This document shows positions 1 through 11,882 of a stretch of 64,000 nucleotides of DNA, piece by piece; the stretch's first letter is position 1; every line of letters begins with the position of its first letter. The translations under genes were made by a program, and so were the position numbers. The stretch comes from CALCHX01 sp035761165 (GTDB lineage Bacteria; Gemmatimonadota; Gemmatimonadetes; Gemmatimonadales; Gemmatimonadaceae), in the NCBI GenBank assembly GCA_035761165.1, contig DASTRO010000128.1, forward strand, positions 1-64,000, in the 5' to 3' direction. The notes under the pieces are model-generated. The model was given only the letters and a program-made list of their open reading frames with translations. It did no database searches and had not been told where the DNA came from.

Positions 1-1
1 G

Positions 2-1009
2 ACGTCCAACCCGACGATCTTCGAGAAGGCGCTCGCCGAGGGGCACGAGTACGACGCCCAGCTGGCGGGCATGGAGCCGGGGCGCACGCCGTGGCAGGTG
101 TTCGAGGCCATCGCCGTGGACGACGTGCGTCGCGCCTGCGACATCTTCCGGCCCGTCTACGACCGCACCGAGGGCGGCGACGGCTTCGTCTCACTCGAGG
201 TCTCGCCGGGGGTGGCCAACGATGCCGAGGGCACGGTCGTCGAGGCGCGCCGACTCTGGGCGGAGGTGGACCGGCCCAACGTCATGATCAAGGTGCCGGG
301 CACCGTGGCCGGCGCGGCCGCCGTGCGGCAGCTGATCGAGGACGGCGTGAACGTCAACATCACGCTGCTCTTCTCGATCGAGGCGCACCGGCGCGTCATC
401 GACGCGTACCTCGCCGCGCTCGAGGCGCGCATCGCCGCCGGCCGGCCGGTGGACCACATCGCCTCGGTCGCCAGCTTCTTCGTCAGCCGCGTGGACACGG
501 AGGTGGACAAGCGGCTGGACGCGATCATCGCCCGAGGGGGCGACGAAGCGGAGCAGGCCGCGGCGCTGAAGGGGCACGCAGCGATCGCCAACGCCAAGCA
601 CGCCTACCGTCTCTTCCGCTCCATGTTCTCGGGAGCCCGGTGGGAGGCGCTGCGGGCCCGCGGCGCGCAGCCGCAACGGCCACTCTGGGCGAGCACCAGC
701 ACCAAGAACCCCGCTTACCGCGACGTCATGTACGTGGAGCAGCTCATCGGACCGCACACGGTGAACACGCTCCCGCCGGCGACGCTCGAGGCCTTCCGCG
801 ATCACGGCGAGGTGGCCCGGACGGTGGACCACGACGTCGAGGCGGCCACCCGCGACCTGGCGCACCTCGAGGCGCTCGGCGTCTCGCTGGCCGACGTCAC
901 CGACAAGCTGCTCGTGGACGGCCTGGCGAGCTTCCAGAAGTCGTTCGACTCGCTGCTGGCGGGCCTCGAGCGGAAGCTGGCCGGCATGGCGGTGGCCACG
1001 AGCAAGTGA
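2..1009 (+). CDS. tal: Transaldolase, 5' end cut by window edge
   Basis: Interconverts sedoheptulose-7-phosphate plus glyceraldehyde-3-phosphate with erythrose-4-phosphate plus fructose-6-phosphate in the cytosolic pentose phosphate pathway. The open frame runs in from the edge and begins TSNPTIFEKAL, the motif that follows the N-terminus in the Tal class found in actinobacteria, so only some N-terminal residues are missing. The Schiff-base lysine is expected in MIKVPGT (about residue 97 of the visible part); SVASFFVSRVDTE and LWASTSTKNP are the family blocks for the active site and phosphate binding. An internal ATG at 71 is not the start, because conserved sequence precedes it. It converges on the M28 peptidase gene with a 34-bp gap. 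In the same neighbourhood as pyk, pgi and an aldolase, it belongs to a sugar-phosphate gene group. Confidence 0.93.
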   Translation, partial: TSNPTIFEKALAEGHEYDAQLAGMEPGRTPWQVFEAIAVDDVRRACDIFRPVYDRTEGGDGFVSLEVSPGVANDAEGTVVEARRLWAEVDRPNVMIKVPGTVAGAAAVRQLIEDGVNVNITLLFSIEAHRRVIDAYLAALEARIAAGRPVDHIASVASFFVSRVDTEVDKRLDAIIARGGDEAEQAAALKGHAAIANAKHAYRLFRSMFSGARWEALRARGAQPQRPLWASTSTKNPAYRDVMYVEQLIGPHTVNTLPPATLEAFRDHGEVARTVDHDVEAATRDLAHLEALGVSLADVTDKLLVDGLASFQKSFDSLLAGLERKLAGMAVATSK

Positions 1010-1043
1010 CTGGCCTGAGCGGCGGCGCTGCGGCGCGTGCCGC

Positions 1044-3377
1044 TCAGAGCTGCGCCGTGCTGCGCGTGACGACGAGCGCGTACGGCGCCGTCCAGCGCGG
1101 CAGCCGCTGCAGCAGCGCCGCCGCGGCCGGGCTCGGGCCGCGCCGGTAGGCCGTCGCCTCGAGCACCACCGGCGCCGCATCGGGCAGGCTGATGGTGATC
1201 TGCCAGCCGCCATCGGGCGCGGCCACGAACGAGGCGCGGCGCGATGCCGGGGCGCTGTCCGCCGCGATCCCCTCGATCCGCCAGCGCGCGGCTCGACCCA
1301 CCGGCAGGGTGAGCCGCGCCGCGTAGGCCCCGGCCAGCTCCAGTCGCACGTCCACCTCGCGCCCGCCCCCGGCCAGCCGCCGCTCGCCCAGGAGGGTGAT
1401 GCGCGGCGGTGGAGCCGGCGGCGGCGGGGCAGGGTAGACGAACGCCCCGTCGCTCCGCGCCGCGTCATCGGTCAGTCCGGCCGCGGCGATGGCCCGCGCC
1501 GGCCCCACGAAGTCCAGCGCGTCCACCACCAGCTGCGACGTGCCGGCGCCGCCGTCGTGCACCACGACGAGCCGCTGCGGGCGCGTCGGCGTGTACGGAA
1601 AGGCGAGCCAGATGGTGGCCAGCCCCACGATCGACACCCCCAGCGCGGCGAGCGTCGGGAGCCCCAGCCGCTCGCCGCGCTGCAGCGTCGTCACCGGGGC
1701 GGTCAGCAGCACCACCGTCGACACGGCGACGATGGCCGCGAGCACCAGGTCGAAGGGGATCTGCGTCGGGAAGCGCCCGGCGACCGGCACGAACAGCGCC
1801 ACCAGCAGCACCGCCGTCTGCAGCGTGAGCAGCGCGCCCGGCACGATTCCGATCAGCGCGCCTAACACTCGCCGTCCCCGCCCCGGGCCGGTGGCGAGCG
1901 TGAGCCCGAACGCGCCGCCGAGCACCCACCAGGCCAGGAGGAAGCTGGAGCCGACCCCCGCCGCCGTGCCCACGGCGAGCAGCGCCAGGTGAAGGAGCAG
2001 CGCGCCGCTCCAGGCGGCGATCCAGCGGGCCTCGCCATCCAGCGCGGCCATGCCGCGCCGGCGCGCCAGCCACCACTGGCCCAGCAGCAGCACGGTGGCC
2101 GCGGTGCCGCCATAGCCCAGCGCGGCGCGCAGCGGATGCGCGAACCAGCCGTGGGCGCGCCCCAGCAGGTACGGCCCCACCGCCGCGACGCCGACCGTCG
2201 CGGCCACCGCCAGCACCGCGGCGAGCAGGGAAGCGGCGAGCGCCGCGGCCACGTCCGTCGCCCGCACACCGCTCCGCCGCACCGCGGGCGGGAGCGCGAG
2301 GAGCAGCGCGAGCGCCGCCAGGATCGCCACCACTCGCGCCACACGTGCCGGGTACGCCAGCATGACCGTGCCCAGCACGTCGTAGTAGACGCTGCGTGCG
2401 TCGTCGTCACCGGCCGGGAGCGGCCGGGACGCCAGGGCGCGCACCAGCGCCAGGGCGTCGGCGCCCATGTGCTGTACGCTGCCCGGTGCGATCGCCGCCG
2501 CACGGTCCAGCGGGGTGTGGTAGGCGTAGCCGCCGCGGTAGAAGGCGATGTCCACGCCGCGCAGGTCGCCGCCGCGCGTGTACACCTCGAAGTCGGTGGC
2601 CGACGGCACGAGGCCGGACTGGAAGATGTCCTGGCCGACCACCGAGCCGTACGGATGCGGCACGCTGGCCGCGTAGCGACGCGCCAGCCACGCGTTGCCG
2701 GGACCCACCTGGAAGAGGATCGCCTTCCCGCGGTTCCCCGCGCTCTCCAGGTTCACGAAGGCGCGCACGTCGCGGCTCCACGGGTGCCGGAGGAAGCCGT
2801 CGGCGCCGAGCAGCCCCTGCTCCTCGCCATCGTTGAGGTTGAGCACCACGCTGTGCGCCAGCGTGGGCCCGGCGGCCAGCGCGCGCGCGACCTCGAGCGA
2901 TGCCGCGACGGCCACCGCGTCGTCGGCCGCACCGACGCTCGCCGCCGGCGAGTCGTAGTGCGCGGCGAGCAGCACCGCCTGGCGCGAGCGCCCCGGGATC
3001 CGCGCCAGCACGTTCCGCACGCGATACGCCGTCGGCCCGTTGCTGGTGGCGCGAACGCCCACCACGTCCTGCACCGCCACCTCGACGCCGGGGAGCGCGC
3101 GCAGCCGCGCCACGAGATAGTCGCGCGCGCGCGCCGAGGCCGGGCTCCCCGGCAGGCGATGCCCCAGCGTGTCGGCCAGGTAGGCGAGCGCGGGCCACGC
3201 CCGCGCGGCCGAGAAGGTGTCGGCGGGCGCGCGCGCCGGCCGCGGCGCCGGCAGCCGTTCGCTCCACGCGACCAGCGCCGCGAGCAGCGCCGCGACCACC
3301 ACCGCGCCCGCCCAGACGCCCAGCGTCGCCCTCCAGGCGAGCGGTCGTCGTGGCGGAATGCGCTGATAGCGTGGCAT
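1044..3377 (-). CDS. Membrane-anchored M28 family zinc aminopeptidase (ERMP1/Fxna-like topology)
   Basis: 777 residues. An N-terminal membrane segment (about 19-38) is followed by an M28 peptidase domain. Likely zinc and catalytic residues are H140 and D142 in AAHYDSP, D152 in GAADDA, E185/E186 in NDGEEQGLLGA and E211 in NLESAG; a late histidine lies in YHTPLD. From about residue 390 come roughly eight hydrophobic segments, then a C-terminal soluble domain of about 130 residues. Peptidase plus multispan membrane region matches the Fxna/ERMP1 arrangement; the substrate is unknown. The ATG at 3377 is chosen because a TACTTT box lies 5 nt upstream and an N-terminal anchor follows. A longer in-frame extension runs through the heptamer repeat and is not protein-like. 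Divergent from pyk. Confidence 0.88.
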   Translation of the reverse strand: MPRYQRIPPRRPLAWRATLGVWAGAVVVAALLAALVAWSERLPAPRPARAPADTFSAARAWPALAYLADTLGHRLPGSPASARARDYLVARLRALPGVEVAVQDVVGVRATSNGPTAYRVRNVLARIPGRSRQAVLLAAHYDSPAASVGAADDAVAVAASLEVARALAAGPTLAHSVVLNLNDGEEQGLLGADGFLRHPWSRDVRAFVNLESAGNRGKAILFQVGPGNAWLARRYAASVPHPYGSVVGQDIFQSGLVPSATDFEVYTRGGDLRGVDIAFYRGGYAYHTPLDRAAAIAPGSVQHMGADALALVRALASRPLPAGDDDARSVYYDVLGTVMLAYPARVARVVAILAALALLLALPPAVRRSGVRATDVAAALAASLLAAVLAVAATVGVAAVGPYLLGRAHGWFAHPLRAALGYGGTAATVLLLGQWWLARRRGMAALDGEARWIAAWSGALLLHLALLAVGTAAGVGSSFLLAWWVLGGAFGLTLATGPGRGRRVLGALIGIVPGALLTLQTAVLLVALFVPVAGRFPTQIPFDLVLAAIVAVSTVVLLTAPVTTLQRGERLGLPTLAALGVSIVGLATIWLAFPYTPTRPQRLVVVHDGGAGTSQLVVDALDFVGPARAIAAAGLTDDAARSDGAFVYPAPPPPAPPPRITLLGERRLAGGGREVDVRLELAGAYAARLTLPVGRAARWRIEGIAADSAPASRRASFVAAPDGGWQITISLPDAAPVVLEATAYRRGPSPAAAALLQRLPRWTAPYALVVTRSTAQL

Positions 3378-3382
3378 GGGGG

Positions 3383-3388
3383 AAAGTA
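3383..3388 (-). promoter_or_regulatory. -10 box TACTTT, 5 nt before the peptidase ATG (leaderless)
   Basis: On the minus strand the order is TACTTT, five C, ATG. A -10 box this close places the transcription start at or next to the ATG. Any -35 element would fall in the first heptamers of the adjoining repeat; none matches TTGACA well. The call rests on the same TAnnTT-to-ATG geometry seen at five other genes in the window. Confidence 0.45.
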
Positions 3389-3396
3389 CGGGGAGC

Positions 3397-3583
3397 AGGC
3401 ACCTGAGACCAGGCACCAGGCACGAGGGACCAAGCACCAGGCACCACGCACCACGCACCAGGAACCAGGAACCAGGCACCAGGAACCAGGGAACGCCGCG
3501 GGCCGCGGTCCCTCGCGCCTGGAGCGTGAATGCCGGTGCCTGGTGCCTGGTCCCTCGTGCCTGCCGTTCGCCGTTCGCTTGCC
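3397..3583. repeat. Palindromic heptamer array, word AGGCACC
   Basis: Fourteen consecutive 7-bp units run from 3397 to 3494 (AGGCACC, TGAGACC, AGGCACC, AGGCACG, AGGGACC, AAGCACC and so on). A 12-bp spacer follows, and then 3507-3562 holds eight units in the same 7-bp phase reading as the reverse complement (GGTCCCT, CGCGCCT, then GGTGCCT twice, GGTCCCT, CGTGCCT). Two GCCGTTC copies continue the phase to 3576. The RNA could fold into a long imperfect hairpin. It lies between the divergent M28 and pyk genes, so it is not simply a terminator. Translations such as LVPGAW repeated in every frame are artefacts. Confidence 0.85.
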
Positions 3584-3608
3584 CCGCTCCGCCCGGTCTG
3601 GCTACATA
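3579..3608 (+). promoter_or_regulatory. Candidate pyk promoter TTGCCC-18-TACATA
   Basis: TTGCCC at 3579-3584 and TACATA at 3603-3608 are separated by 18 bp, ending 27 nt before the GTG of pyk. It lies just at the end of the heptamer array. Assigned by eye. Confidence 0.4.
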
Positions 3609-3635
3609 TCGCCCATCGTCCCACAGCCACCGACC

Positions 3636-5041
<1,406 letters not shown>

Positions 5042-5045
<4 letters not shown>

Positions 5046-5830
5046 AGCTCACCTTTCTCGGCACGGGGACGAGCTTCGGCATCCCGCAGATCGGCTGCCA
5101 CTGCGAGGTCTGCCGCTCCGGCGACCCGCGCGACCGGCGCACGCGCACCGGCGCGGTGGTGGAGACCGACGGCGGCACGCGGCTGCTCATCGACACCCCG
5201 CCCGAGCTGCGGCTCCAGCTCGTCGCCGCCGGCATCGACCGTGTGGATGCGGTGCTCTACACCCACGAGCACGCCGACCACACGCACGGCATCGACGACC
5301 TGCGTGCCATCTCGCGCTACCGCGACTCCGCGCTCCCCGTCTACGGCGCGGCCGAGACGCTCGCCAGCCTGCAGCGGAAGTTCGGCTACGTCTTCGACGC
5401 CGACCAGCGCCCCATCCCCGGCACCCTGAAGCCCGAGGGGCGCCTGATCGCCCTCCGGCCGGGCGAGCCGACGCGCATCGGCGACGCCGAGGTGACGCCG
5501 GTGGTCGTGCCGCACGGCGACGTCGTCGTCTTCGCCTACCGCATCGGGCCCCTCGCCTACGTCACCGACGCCAAGACGGTGCCCCCCTCGGCACTGGCCT
5601 TGCTGCAGGGAGCCCGCGTGCTCGTGCTCAACGCGCTCTTCCGCACCGAGCATCCGACGCACCTCAGCATCCCCGAAGCCGTCGCCATGGCGCGGGCCAT
5701 CGGCGCCGGCCGCACGTATCTCACGCATCTGACGCACGACAACCTTCACGCCGACCTCGAGGCCGAGCTGCCGCCGGGGATCATGCCGGCCTTCGACGGC
5801 CTCACCGTCCGCATCGACAGCACGCCATGA
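5042..5830 (+). CDS. MBL-fold metal-dependent hydrolase (PhnP-like)
   Basis: 262 residues with a complete metallo-beta-lactamase fold. It starts LTFLGTGTSFGIPQIGC, typical of the PhnP/RNase Z-like branch, followed by two cysteines in CHCEVC. The metal motif is THEHADH (H75, H77, D79, H80), with later VVPHGDVVVFAY and a C-terminal YLTHLTHDN carrying further ligands. PhnP relatives are phosphodiesterases acting on cyclic sugar phosphates; the substrate here is not known. The GTG start overlaps the pyk stop by 4 nt and the stop overlaps pgi by 4 nt (ATGA), so the three form one tight operon. Confidence 0.85.
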
Positions 5831-7209
5831 CGATCCGCCTCGACTTCTCGAACATGATGGCCGCCGCGGTGGGCGGCGGCATCTCGGAGGAGATGTGGGA
5901 GGGCGCCGCCGAGCGCTTTCGCGAGGCACGCGCCACCGTCGCCGCGCAGCGGGCGGGCGGCGTGCTGGGCTTCCTCGACCTTCCCGGCGACGTCGCGCTC
6001 CACGACGCGGTGCGCCGCTTCGCCGCCCGGGCCGAGGGGCGGTACGCGGATGTCGTGGTCCTCGGCATCGGCGGCTCCGCGCTCGGGCCCATCGCGCTGC
6101 GCACCGCACTCTGCGCGCCGGGCTGGAACGCGCTGCCGGATGCGGCGCGCGGTGGACGGCCGCGCCTGCACGTGCTCGACAACGTCGACCCGCGCACCAT
6201 CGGCGCGCTGCTCCAGCAGCTGGAGCTGCGCCGCACGCTCTTCGTCGTCACCTCCAAGTCGGGCGGCACGGCCGAGACGATGGCGCAGTTCCTCGTCGTC
6301 GCCGGCCGGCTGCACGAGGCCGGGCTCGCCCCACGCGACCACCTGGTCTTCGTCACCGACCCGGAGAAGGGCGCGCTGCGCGCGCTGGCACGGCAGGAGG
6401 GGATCCCGGCGCTCGACATCCCGCCCAACGTCGGCGGCCGCTTCAGCGTGCTCACGCCGGTCGGCCTCCTCCCCGCCGCGCTCCTCGGCCTCGACACGGC
6501 CGCGCTGCTCGCCGGCGCGGGCGACATGCGCGACCGCTGCGCCGGCGACGACCTCGCCGGCAACCCGGCCGGCGCCTACGCCGTGCTGCAGTGGCTCGCC
6601 GACGAGGAGCTGGGGAAGGGGATCCACGTCTTCATGCCGTACAGCGACGCGCTGCGCGACATGGCCGCCTGGTTCGTCCAGCTCTGGGCGGAGAGCCTCG
6701 GCAAGGTGGGCGGCGAGGGGGAGGGCGTGGGCCCGACGCCCATCGCCGCACTCGGCGCCACCGATCAGCACAGCCAGGTGCAGCTCTTCATGGAAGGGCC
6801 GGCCAACAAGACGGTGACGCTGGTGGCCGTGGCCGAGCCGGCGCACGACGTCGAGATCCCGCGACTGCACGGGGACGTGAAGGAGCTGGCTTACCTCGGC
6901 GGGCACTCGCTCTTCGAGCTGCTCGACGTGGAGCGCCGCGCCACCGCCGGCGCGCTGGCCCGCCGCGGCCGCCCGAACCTCACGCTCACCCTCGACCGGG
7001 TGGATGCCTGGCATCTCGGGGCGCTCTTCATGTTCCTGGAGATCGCCACCATCCACGCCGGCGCGCTCTATGGCGTGGACCCGCTGAACCAGCCGGGCGT
7101 GGAGCTGGGCAAGCAGTTCACCTATGCCATGCTCGGCCGCGGCGATGCCACCGCGGCCCGCGCGGAGTGGGAGAAGCTGCCGCACCCCGACCCGCGCTGG
7201 CAGCTCTGA
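5827..7209 (+). CDS. pgi: Glucose-6-phosphate isomerase
   Basis: Interconverts glucose-6-phosphate and fructose-6-phosphate. 460 residues, the shorter Bacillus/Thermus-type length. Family blocks seen: VLGIGGSALGP near the N-terminus, VVTSKSGGTAETM (sugar-phosphate binding SIS motif), VGGRFSVLTPVGLLP, the active-site block GATDQHSQVQLFMEGP, and the C-terminal ALYGVDPLNQPGVELGK. The ATG overlaps the MBL stop codon. About 200 bp follow before the next gene. Confidence 0.95.
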   Translation: MTIRLDFSNMMAAAVGGGISEEMWEGAAERFREARATVAAQRAGGVLGFLDLPGDVALHDAVRRFAARAEGRYADVVVLGIGGSALGPIALRTALCAPGWNALPDAARGGRPRLHVLDNVDPRTIGALLQQLELRRTLFVVTSKSGGTAETMAQFLVVAGRLHEAGLAPRDHLVFVTDPEKGALRALARQEGIPALDIPPNVGGRFSVLTPVGLLPAALLGLDTAALLAGAGDMRDRCAGDDLAGNPAGAYAVLQWLADEELGKGIHVFMPYSDALRDMAAWFVQLWAESLGKVGGEGEGVGPTPIAALGATDQHSQVQLFMEGPANKTVTLVAVAEPAHDVEIPRLHGDVKELAYLGGHSLFELLDVERRATAGALARRGRPNLTLTLDRVDAWHLGALFMFLEIATIHAGALYGVDPLNQPGVELGKQFTYAMLGRGDATAARAEWEKLPHPDPRWQL

Positions 7210-7411
7210 GCGGCCGGAACCGGGGCTCCCGGCGCCGCCCGCGGGGGCGCTCTTGCCTCCGCCCTGCGCCCGGCCCACCTTGCTCGTCTTCGCGCCCACC
7301 GGGGGCGGCGGGCCCGCTCGGACGAGCCCGACGTCGCCGCGCCGGGCCCCGCAACTCACTCGCTCGCGCCGCTGGCCCGATGCCCCGCGGCGCCGTCAGA
7401 ATGGGGGCTAG

Positions 7412-8833
7412 ATGCTCGATCAGATGATGAAGGAATCGGCCCGCTTCGGGGCCGCCCTGGACGTCACCGACAGCGGCGTGGTCGTGAAGGACGAGGCGGC
7501 CATCGCCTCGCCGCTCATGGACGATCTGGTGAGGGATGCCGTCTTCGGCGACGAGGAGGCACGCGTCCGCGCACGGTGGCTGATCTGGGAGATCGGCCAG
7601 GCCGTCGGCGTGCGGGCCGCCTCCATCCACGAGCTCTACCTGGCCCGCGGCCGCGGCGAGGTGGCCGGCTTCACCGCCCCCGCCATCAACGTCCGCGGCC
7701 TCGCCTACGACACCGCGCGCGCCATCTTCCGCACCGCCCAGCGGCTGGACGCCGGCGCCTTCCTGCTCGAGATCGCCCGCTCCGAGATCGCCTACACCGA
7801 CCAGCGCCCCGCCGAGTACGTGGCGGTGATGCTCGCCGCCGCGCTCCGTGAGGGCTATCGCGGTCCCGTCTTCATCCAGGGCGACCACTTCCAGGTGAAC
7901 GCCAAGAAGTACTCGGCCGACCCCGCGGCCGAGGTGGAGGCGGTGAAGCAGCTGGCGCACGAGGCCATCGACGCCGGCTTCTACAACATCGACGTCGACA
8001 CCTCCACCCTGGTCGATCTCGCGCACGACACGCTCGATGCGCAGCAGCGCCTCAACTACGAGGTCGGCGCCGAGATCACGCGCTTCATCCGCGATCTCGA
8101 GCCCGAGGGGGTCACCATCTCGGTGGGCGGCGAGATCGGCGAGGTGGGCACGCAGAACAGCACCGTCCCCGAGCTGCGCGCCTTCATGGACGGCTACAAC
8201 CGCACGCTGGCCCGCGTCGCCCCGGGCGCGGCCGGGCTGTCCAAGATCAGCGTCCAGTCGGGCACCTCGCACGGCGGCGTCGTCCTGCCGGACGGCTCCA
8301 TCGCCGACGTCAAGCTCGACTTCGACACGCTGCGCGACCTCTCGCGCGTGGCGCGCGAGGAGTACGGGCTGGCCGGCGCGGTGCAGCACGGCGCCTCCAC
8401 GCTCCCCGACGGCGCGTTCAACAACTTCCCGAAGACCGAGACGGCCGAGATCCACCTCGCGACCAACTTCCAGAACATGCTCTACGATCACCTCCCCGAG
8501 GAGCTGCGGGACGAGATCTACGAGTGGCTGCGGGTGAACGCGAAGGAGGAGCGGAAGTCGACCGACACCGACGAGCAGTTCTTCTACAAGACCCGCAAGA
8601 AGGCCATCGGGCCCTTCAAGCGCGCGCTCTGGGAGATGCCGGAGGCGGTGCGCGAGCGTCTGGGCCGGGCCTACGACGAGAAGTTCGGCTTCCTCTTCGA
8701 GCAGCTCGGTGTGGCCGGGACGAAGAGCGCGGTGCTGCGGCACGTGCAGGCGCCCGAGCAGCATCGCCCCGTGCCGACCTCGGCCGCCCCGGTGGTGGCT
8801 GCCGCGCCCGACGATCCGGACGCCGGCGAGTGA
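7412..8833 (+). CDS. fba: Class II fructose-bisphosphate aldolase family protein, long form
   Basis: Probably cleaves fructose-1,6-bisphosphate to two triose phosphates with a divalent metal. 473 residues, longer than the usual 280-360. Class II signatures are present: FIQGDHFQVNAKKY with a likely metal histidine, a glycine-rich ISVGGEIGEVGTQNS block, VQSGTSHGG and LAGAVQHGAST with another metal histidine. The N-terminal 100 residues and a C-terminal tail ending in alanine/proline-rich sequence are extra. Metabolic setting (pgi and pyk upstream) fits glycolysis or gluconeogenesis. Other sugar-phosphate specificities, such as tagatose bisphosphate, cannot be excluded. An 18-bp gap leads to the next gene. 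Confidence 0.75.
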   Translation: MLDQMMKESARFGAALDVTDSGVVVKDEAAIASPLMDDLVRDAVFGDEEARVRARWLIWEIGQAVGVRAASIHELYLARGRGEVAGFTAPAINVRGLAYDTARAIFRTAQRLDAGAFLLEIARSEIAYTDQRPAEYVAVMLAAALREGYRGPVFIQGDHFQVNAKKYSADPAAEVEAVKQLAHEAIDAGFYNIDVDTSTLVDLAHDTLDAQQRLNYEVGAEITRFIRDLEPEGVTISVGGEIGEVGTQNSTVPELRAFMDGYNRTLARVAPGAAGLSKISVQSGTSHGGVVLPDGSIADVKLDFDTLRDLSRVAREEYGLAGAVQHGASTLPDGAFNNFPKTETAEIHLATNFQNMLYDHLPEELRDEIYEWLRVNAKEERKSTDTDEQFFYKTRKKAIGPFKRALWEMPEAVRERLGRAYDEKFGFLFEQLGVAGTKSAVLRHVQAPEQHRPVPTSAAPVVAAAPDDPDAGE

Positions 8834-8851
8834 GCCTGGGGTGAGCCGGGC

Positions 8852-9478
8852 ATGACGGGCATCGATCGGTGTGACGACGGGGTGCCGATCGAGCGCCTCT
8901 GGCTCGGCACGCTCCACGCGCTCGGGCGGCCGCTCGCCCACGAGCTCCGGAACGCGCTGAACGGCGTCGCGGTGAACCTCGAGGTGGTGCGTGGACGCGC
9001 CGCCCGCCCCGAGGCGGCCGACGCCGGGGTGGCGCCCTTTGCCGACGCGGCTGCCGAGCAGCTCGAAGGGCTGACCGGGCTCACCGACGCGCTGCTCTCG
9101 CTGGTGCGCCCGGTGGCCGACCCGCCGGACGCCGCCCAGCTGCTCGTCCGGCTCGGCACGCTGCTCGGCGCCGTGGCCCGGGCGGACGGTGGCGCGCTGG
9201 CCGTCCGGGTCACGCCGGACGGCCAACCCGTGCGCACGGCGCTGCCCGGTGAGCCGCTCCGCACGCTGCTCGCCGGACTGCTGCTCGGCGCGCTGGAGCG
9301 GGGCACGGAGTTAGATTGCGACCTGGTTGGCGACGCCGCGCCGTGCCTGCGGCTTCGCCGTGCGAACGGTGCGCTCCCAGACGTCCCACCGGACGTCGCG
9401 GCGCTCGCCGAGCGGCTGCAGGTGCGGATCGACGGCCGCCCGGAGGGGTGGACGGTCGTCTTCCCCGCCGCCGGGTGA
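8852..9478 (+). CDS. Histidine-kinase-like protein with degenerate ATPase half
   Basis: 208 residues, cytosolic. Near residue 30 there is LAHELRNALNGVAVNLEVV, which looks like the H-box helix of a HisKA dimerisation domain (candidate phospho-histidine in HELRN). The remainder is the right size for an ATP-binding half, but I see no clear N, G1 or G2 boxes. This layout resembles histidine phosphotransferases such as ChpT more than a working kinase. It sits 34 bp upstream of an NtrC-type regulator and is probably co-transcribed with it, so it may phosphorylate, dephosphorylate or sequester that regulator. Function inferred from motif and context only. Confidence 0.6.
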   Translation: MTGIDRCDDGVPIERLWLGTLHALGRPLAHELRNALNGVAVNLEVVRGRAARPEAADAGVAPFADAAAEQLEGLTGLTDALLSLVRPVADPPDAAQLLVRLGTLLGAVARADGGALAVRVTPDGQPVRTALPGEPLRTLLAGLLLGALERGTELDCDLVGDAAPCLRLRRANGALPDVPPDVAALAERLQVRIDGRPEGWTVVFPAAG

Positions 9479-9512
9479 GACCCAGCGCCGATCCCTCGCT
9501 CCCATCACATCC

Positions 9513-11150
<1,638 letters not shown>

Positions 11151-11245
11151 GGGCGCCGAGGGGATCGAAGGCGCTGCGGGGGGCGCCGCCGGCGGGCGGC
11201 GTCCTGGCGGCGCGAACCGTGAGAGTGAATCCGAGGGAGATTGCC

Positions 11246-11824
11246 ATGCGCGGGTACGAACTCGAGGACGCGGAACCGTTCGTCATCATCGAGAAGCACA
11301 GCGGCAGCCTGGGGTCGCTCTTCGTCGGCGTCGCCATCGGCGCCGGGCTGGCGCTGCTCTTCGCTCCCCAGTCCGGGCCCGAGACGCGGCGCGAGCTCAC
11401 GCGCCAGGCCCGGCGCGCCCGCCAGCGCGCCGCCCGGCTGGCGGACGAGGTCACCTCGACCGTCTCCGACACCATCCAGCAGGCGCGCGATCAGGTGGAG
11501 GACCGGCTCGGCGCGGCCCGCCAGGCGGTGGACGTGCGCCGGCAGCAGGTCGCTCGCGCGGTGGAGGCCGGACGGGCCGCGGCGCAGCAGGCCCGTTCCG
11601 AGCTCGAGCGTCGCATCGCCGAAGGGAAGGCCGCGTACGAGGCGGGCGCGTCGGCGATGCGCACCCGTACGCCGGGCGAGCCGGAGGGAGGCGCCGGGCT
11701 GATCGTCCCCGGCACGGCCGAGGCGGGCGTCCTCGGCGCCGCCGACCGGCCGGTGACCGAGCCGGCCCGCGGGGCCGCGACCCGCCGCAACGCGGCCGGC
11801 GGCACCGGAGGCGGCGAGGGCTGA
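11246..11824 (+). CDS. YtxH domain-containing protein
   Basis: 192 residues. After about 20 polar residues comes a short glycine-rich hydrophobic segment ending LALLFAPQSGPETRREL, the hallmark of YtxH proteins (membrane span followed by APxSGxETR). Then a long charged helical region rich in Ala/Arg/Gln (about 60-140) and a Gly/Ala-rich tail. YtxH proteins are small envelope or stress proteins without a defined reaction. The ATG at 11246 is preferred over a GTG at 11219 because GAGGGA lies about 8 nt upstream of it. It precedes a YihY-family gene. Confidence 0.8.
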   Translation: MRGYELEDAEPFVIIEKHSGSLGSLFVGVAIGAGLALLFAPQSGPETRRELTRQARRARQRAARLADEVTSTVSDTIQQARDQVEDRLGAARQAVDVRRQQVARAVEAGRAAAQQARSELERRIAEGKAAYEAGASAMRTRTPGEPEGGAGLIVPGTAEAGVLGAADRPVTEPARGAATRRNAAGGTGGGEG

Positions 11825-11882
11825 GCCCCGCCCCGCGGCCGGCCCGGCCGGGGCCGGCCGCCGCACGCCACCACGCACCCAC

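Noticed and set aside
191..1468. Long minus-strand frame over transaldolase
   Set aside because: Arg/Ala-rich shadow of a gene with strong family motifs on the other strand; typical of high G+C DNA.
3397..3562. Considered a CRISPR array
   Set aside because: Units are 7 bp, contiguous, with no unique spacers, and the second half is inverted.
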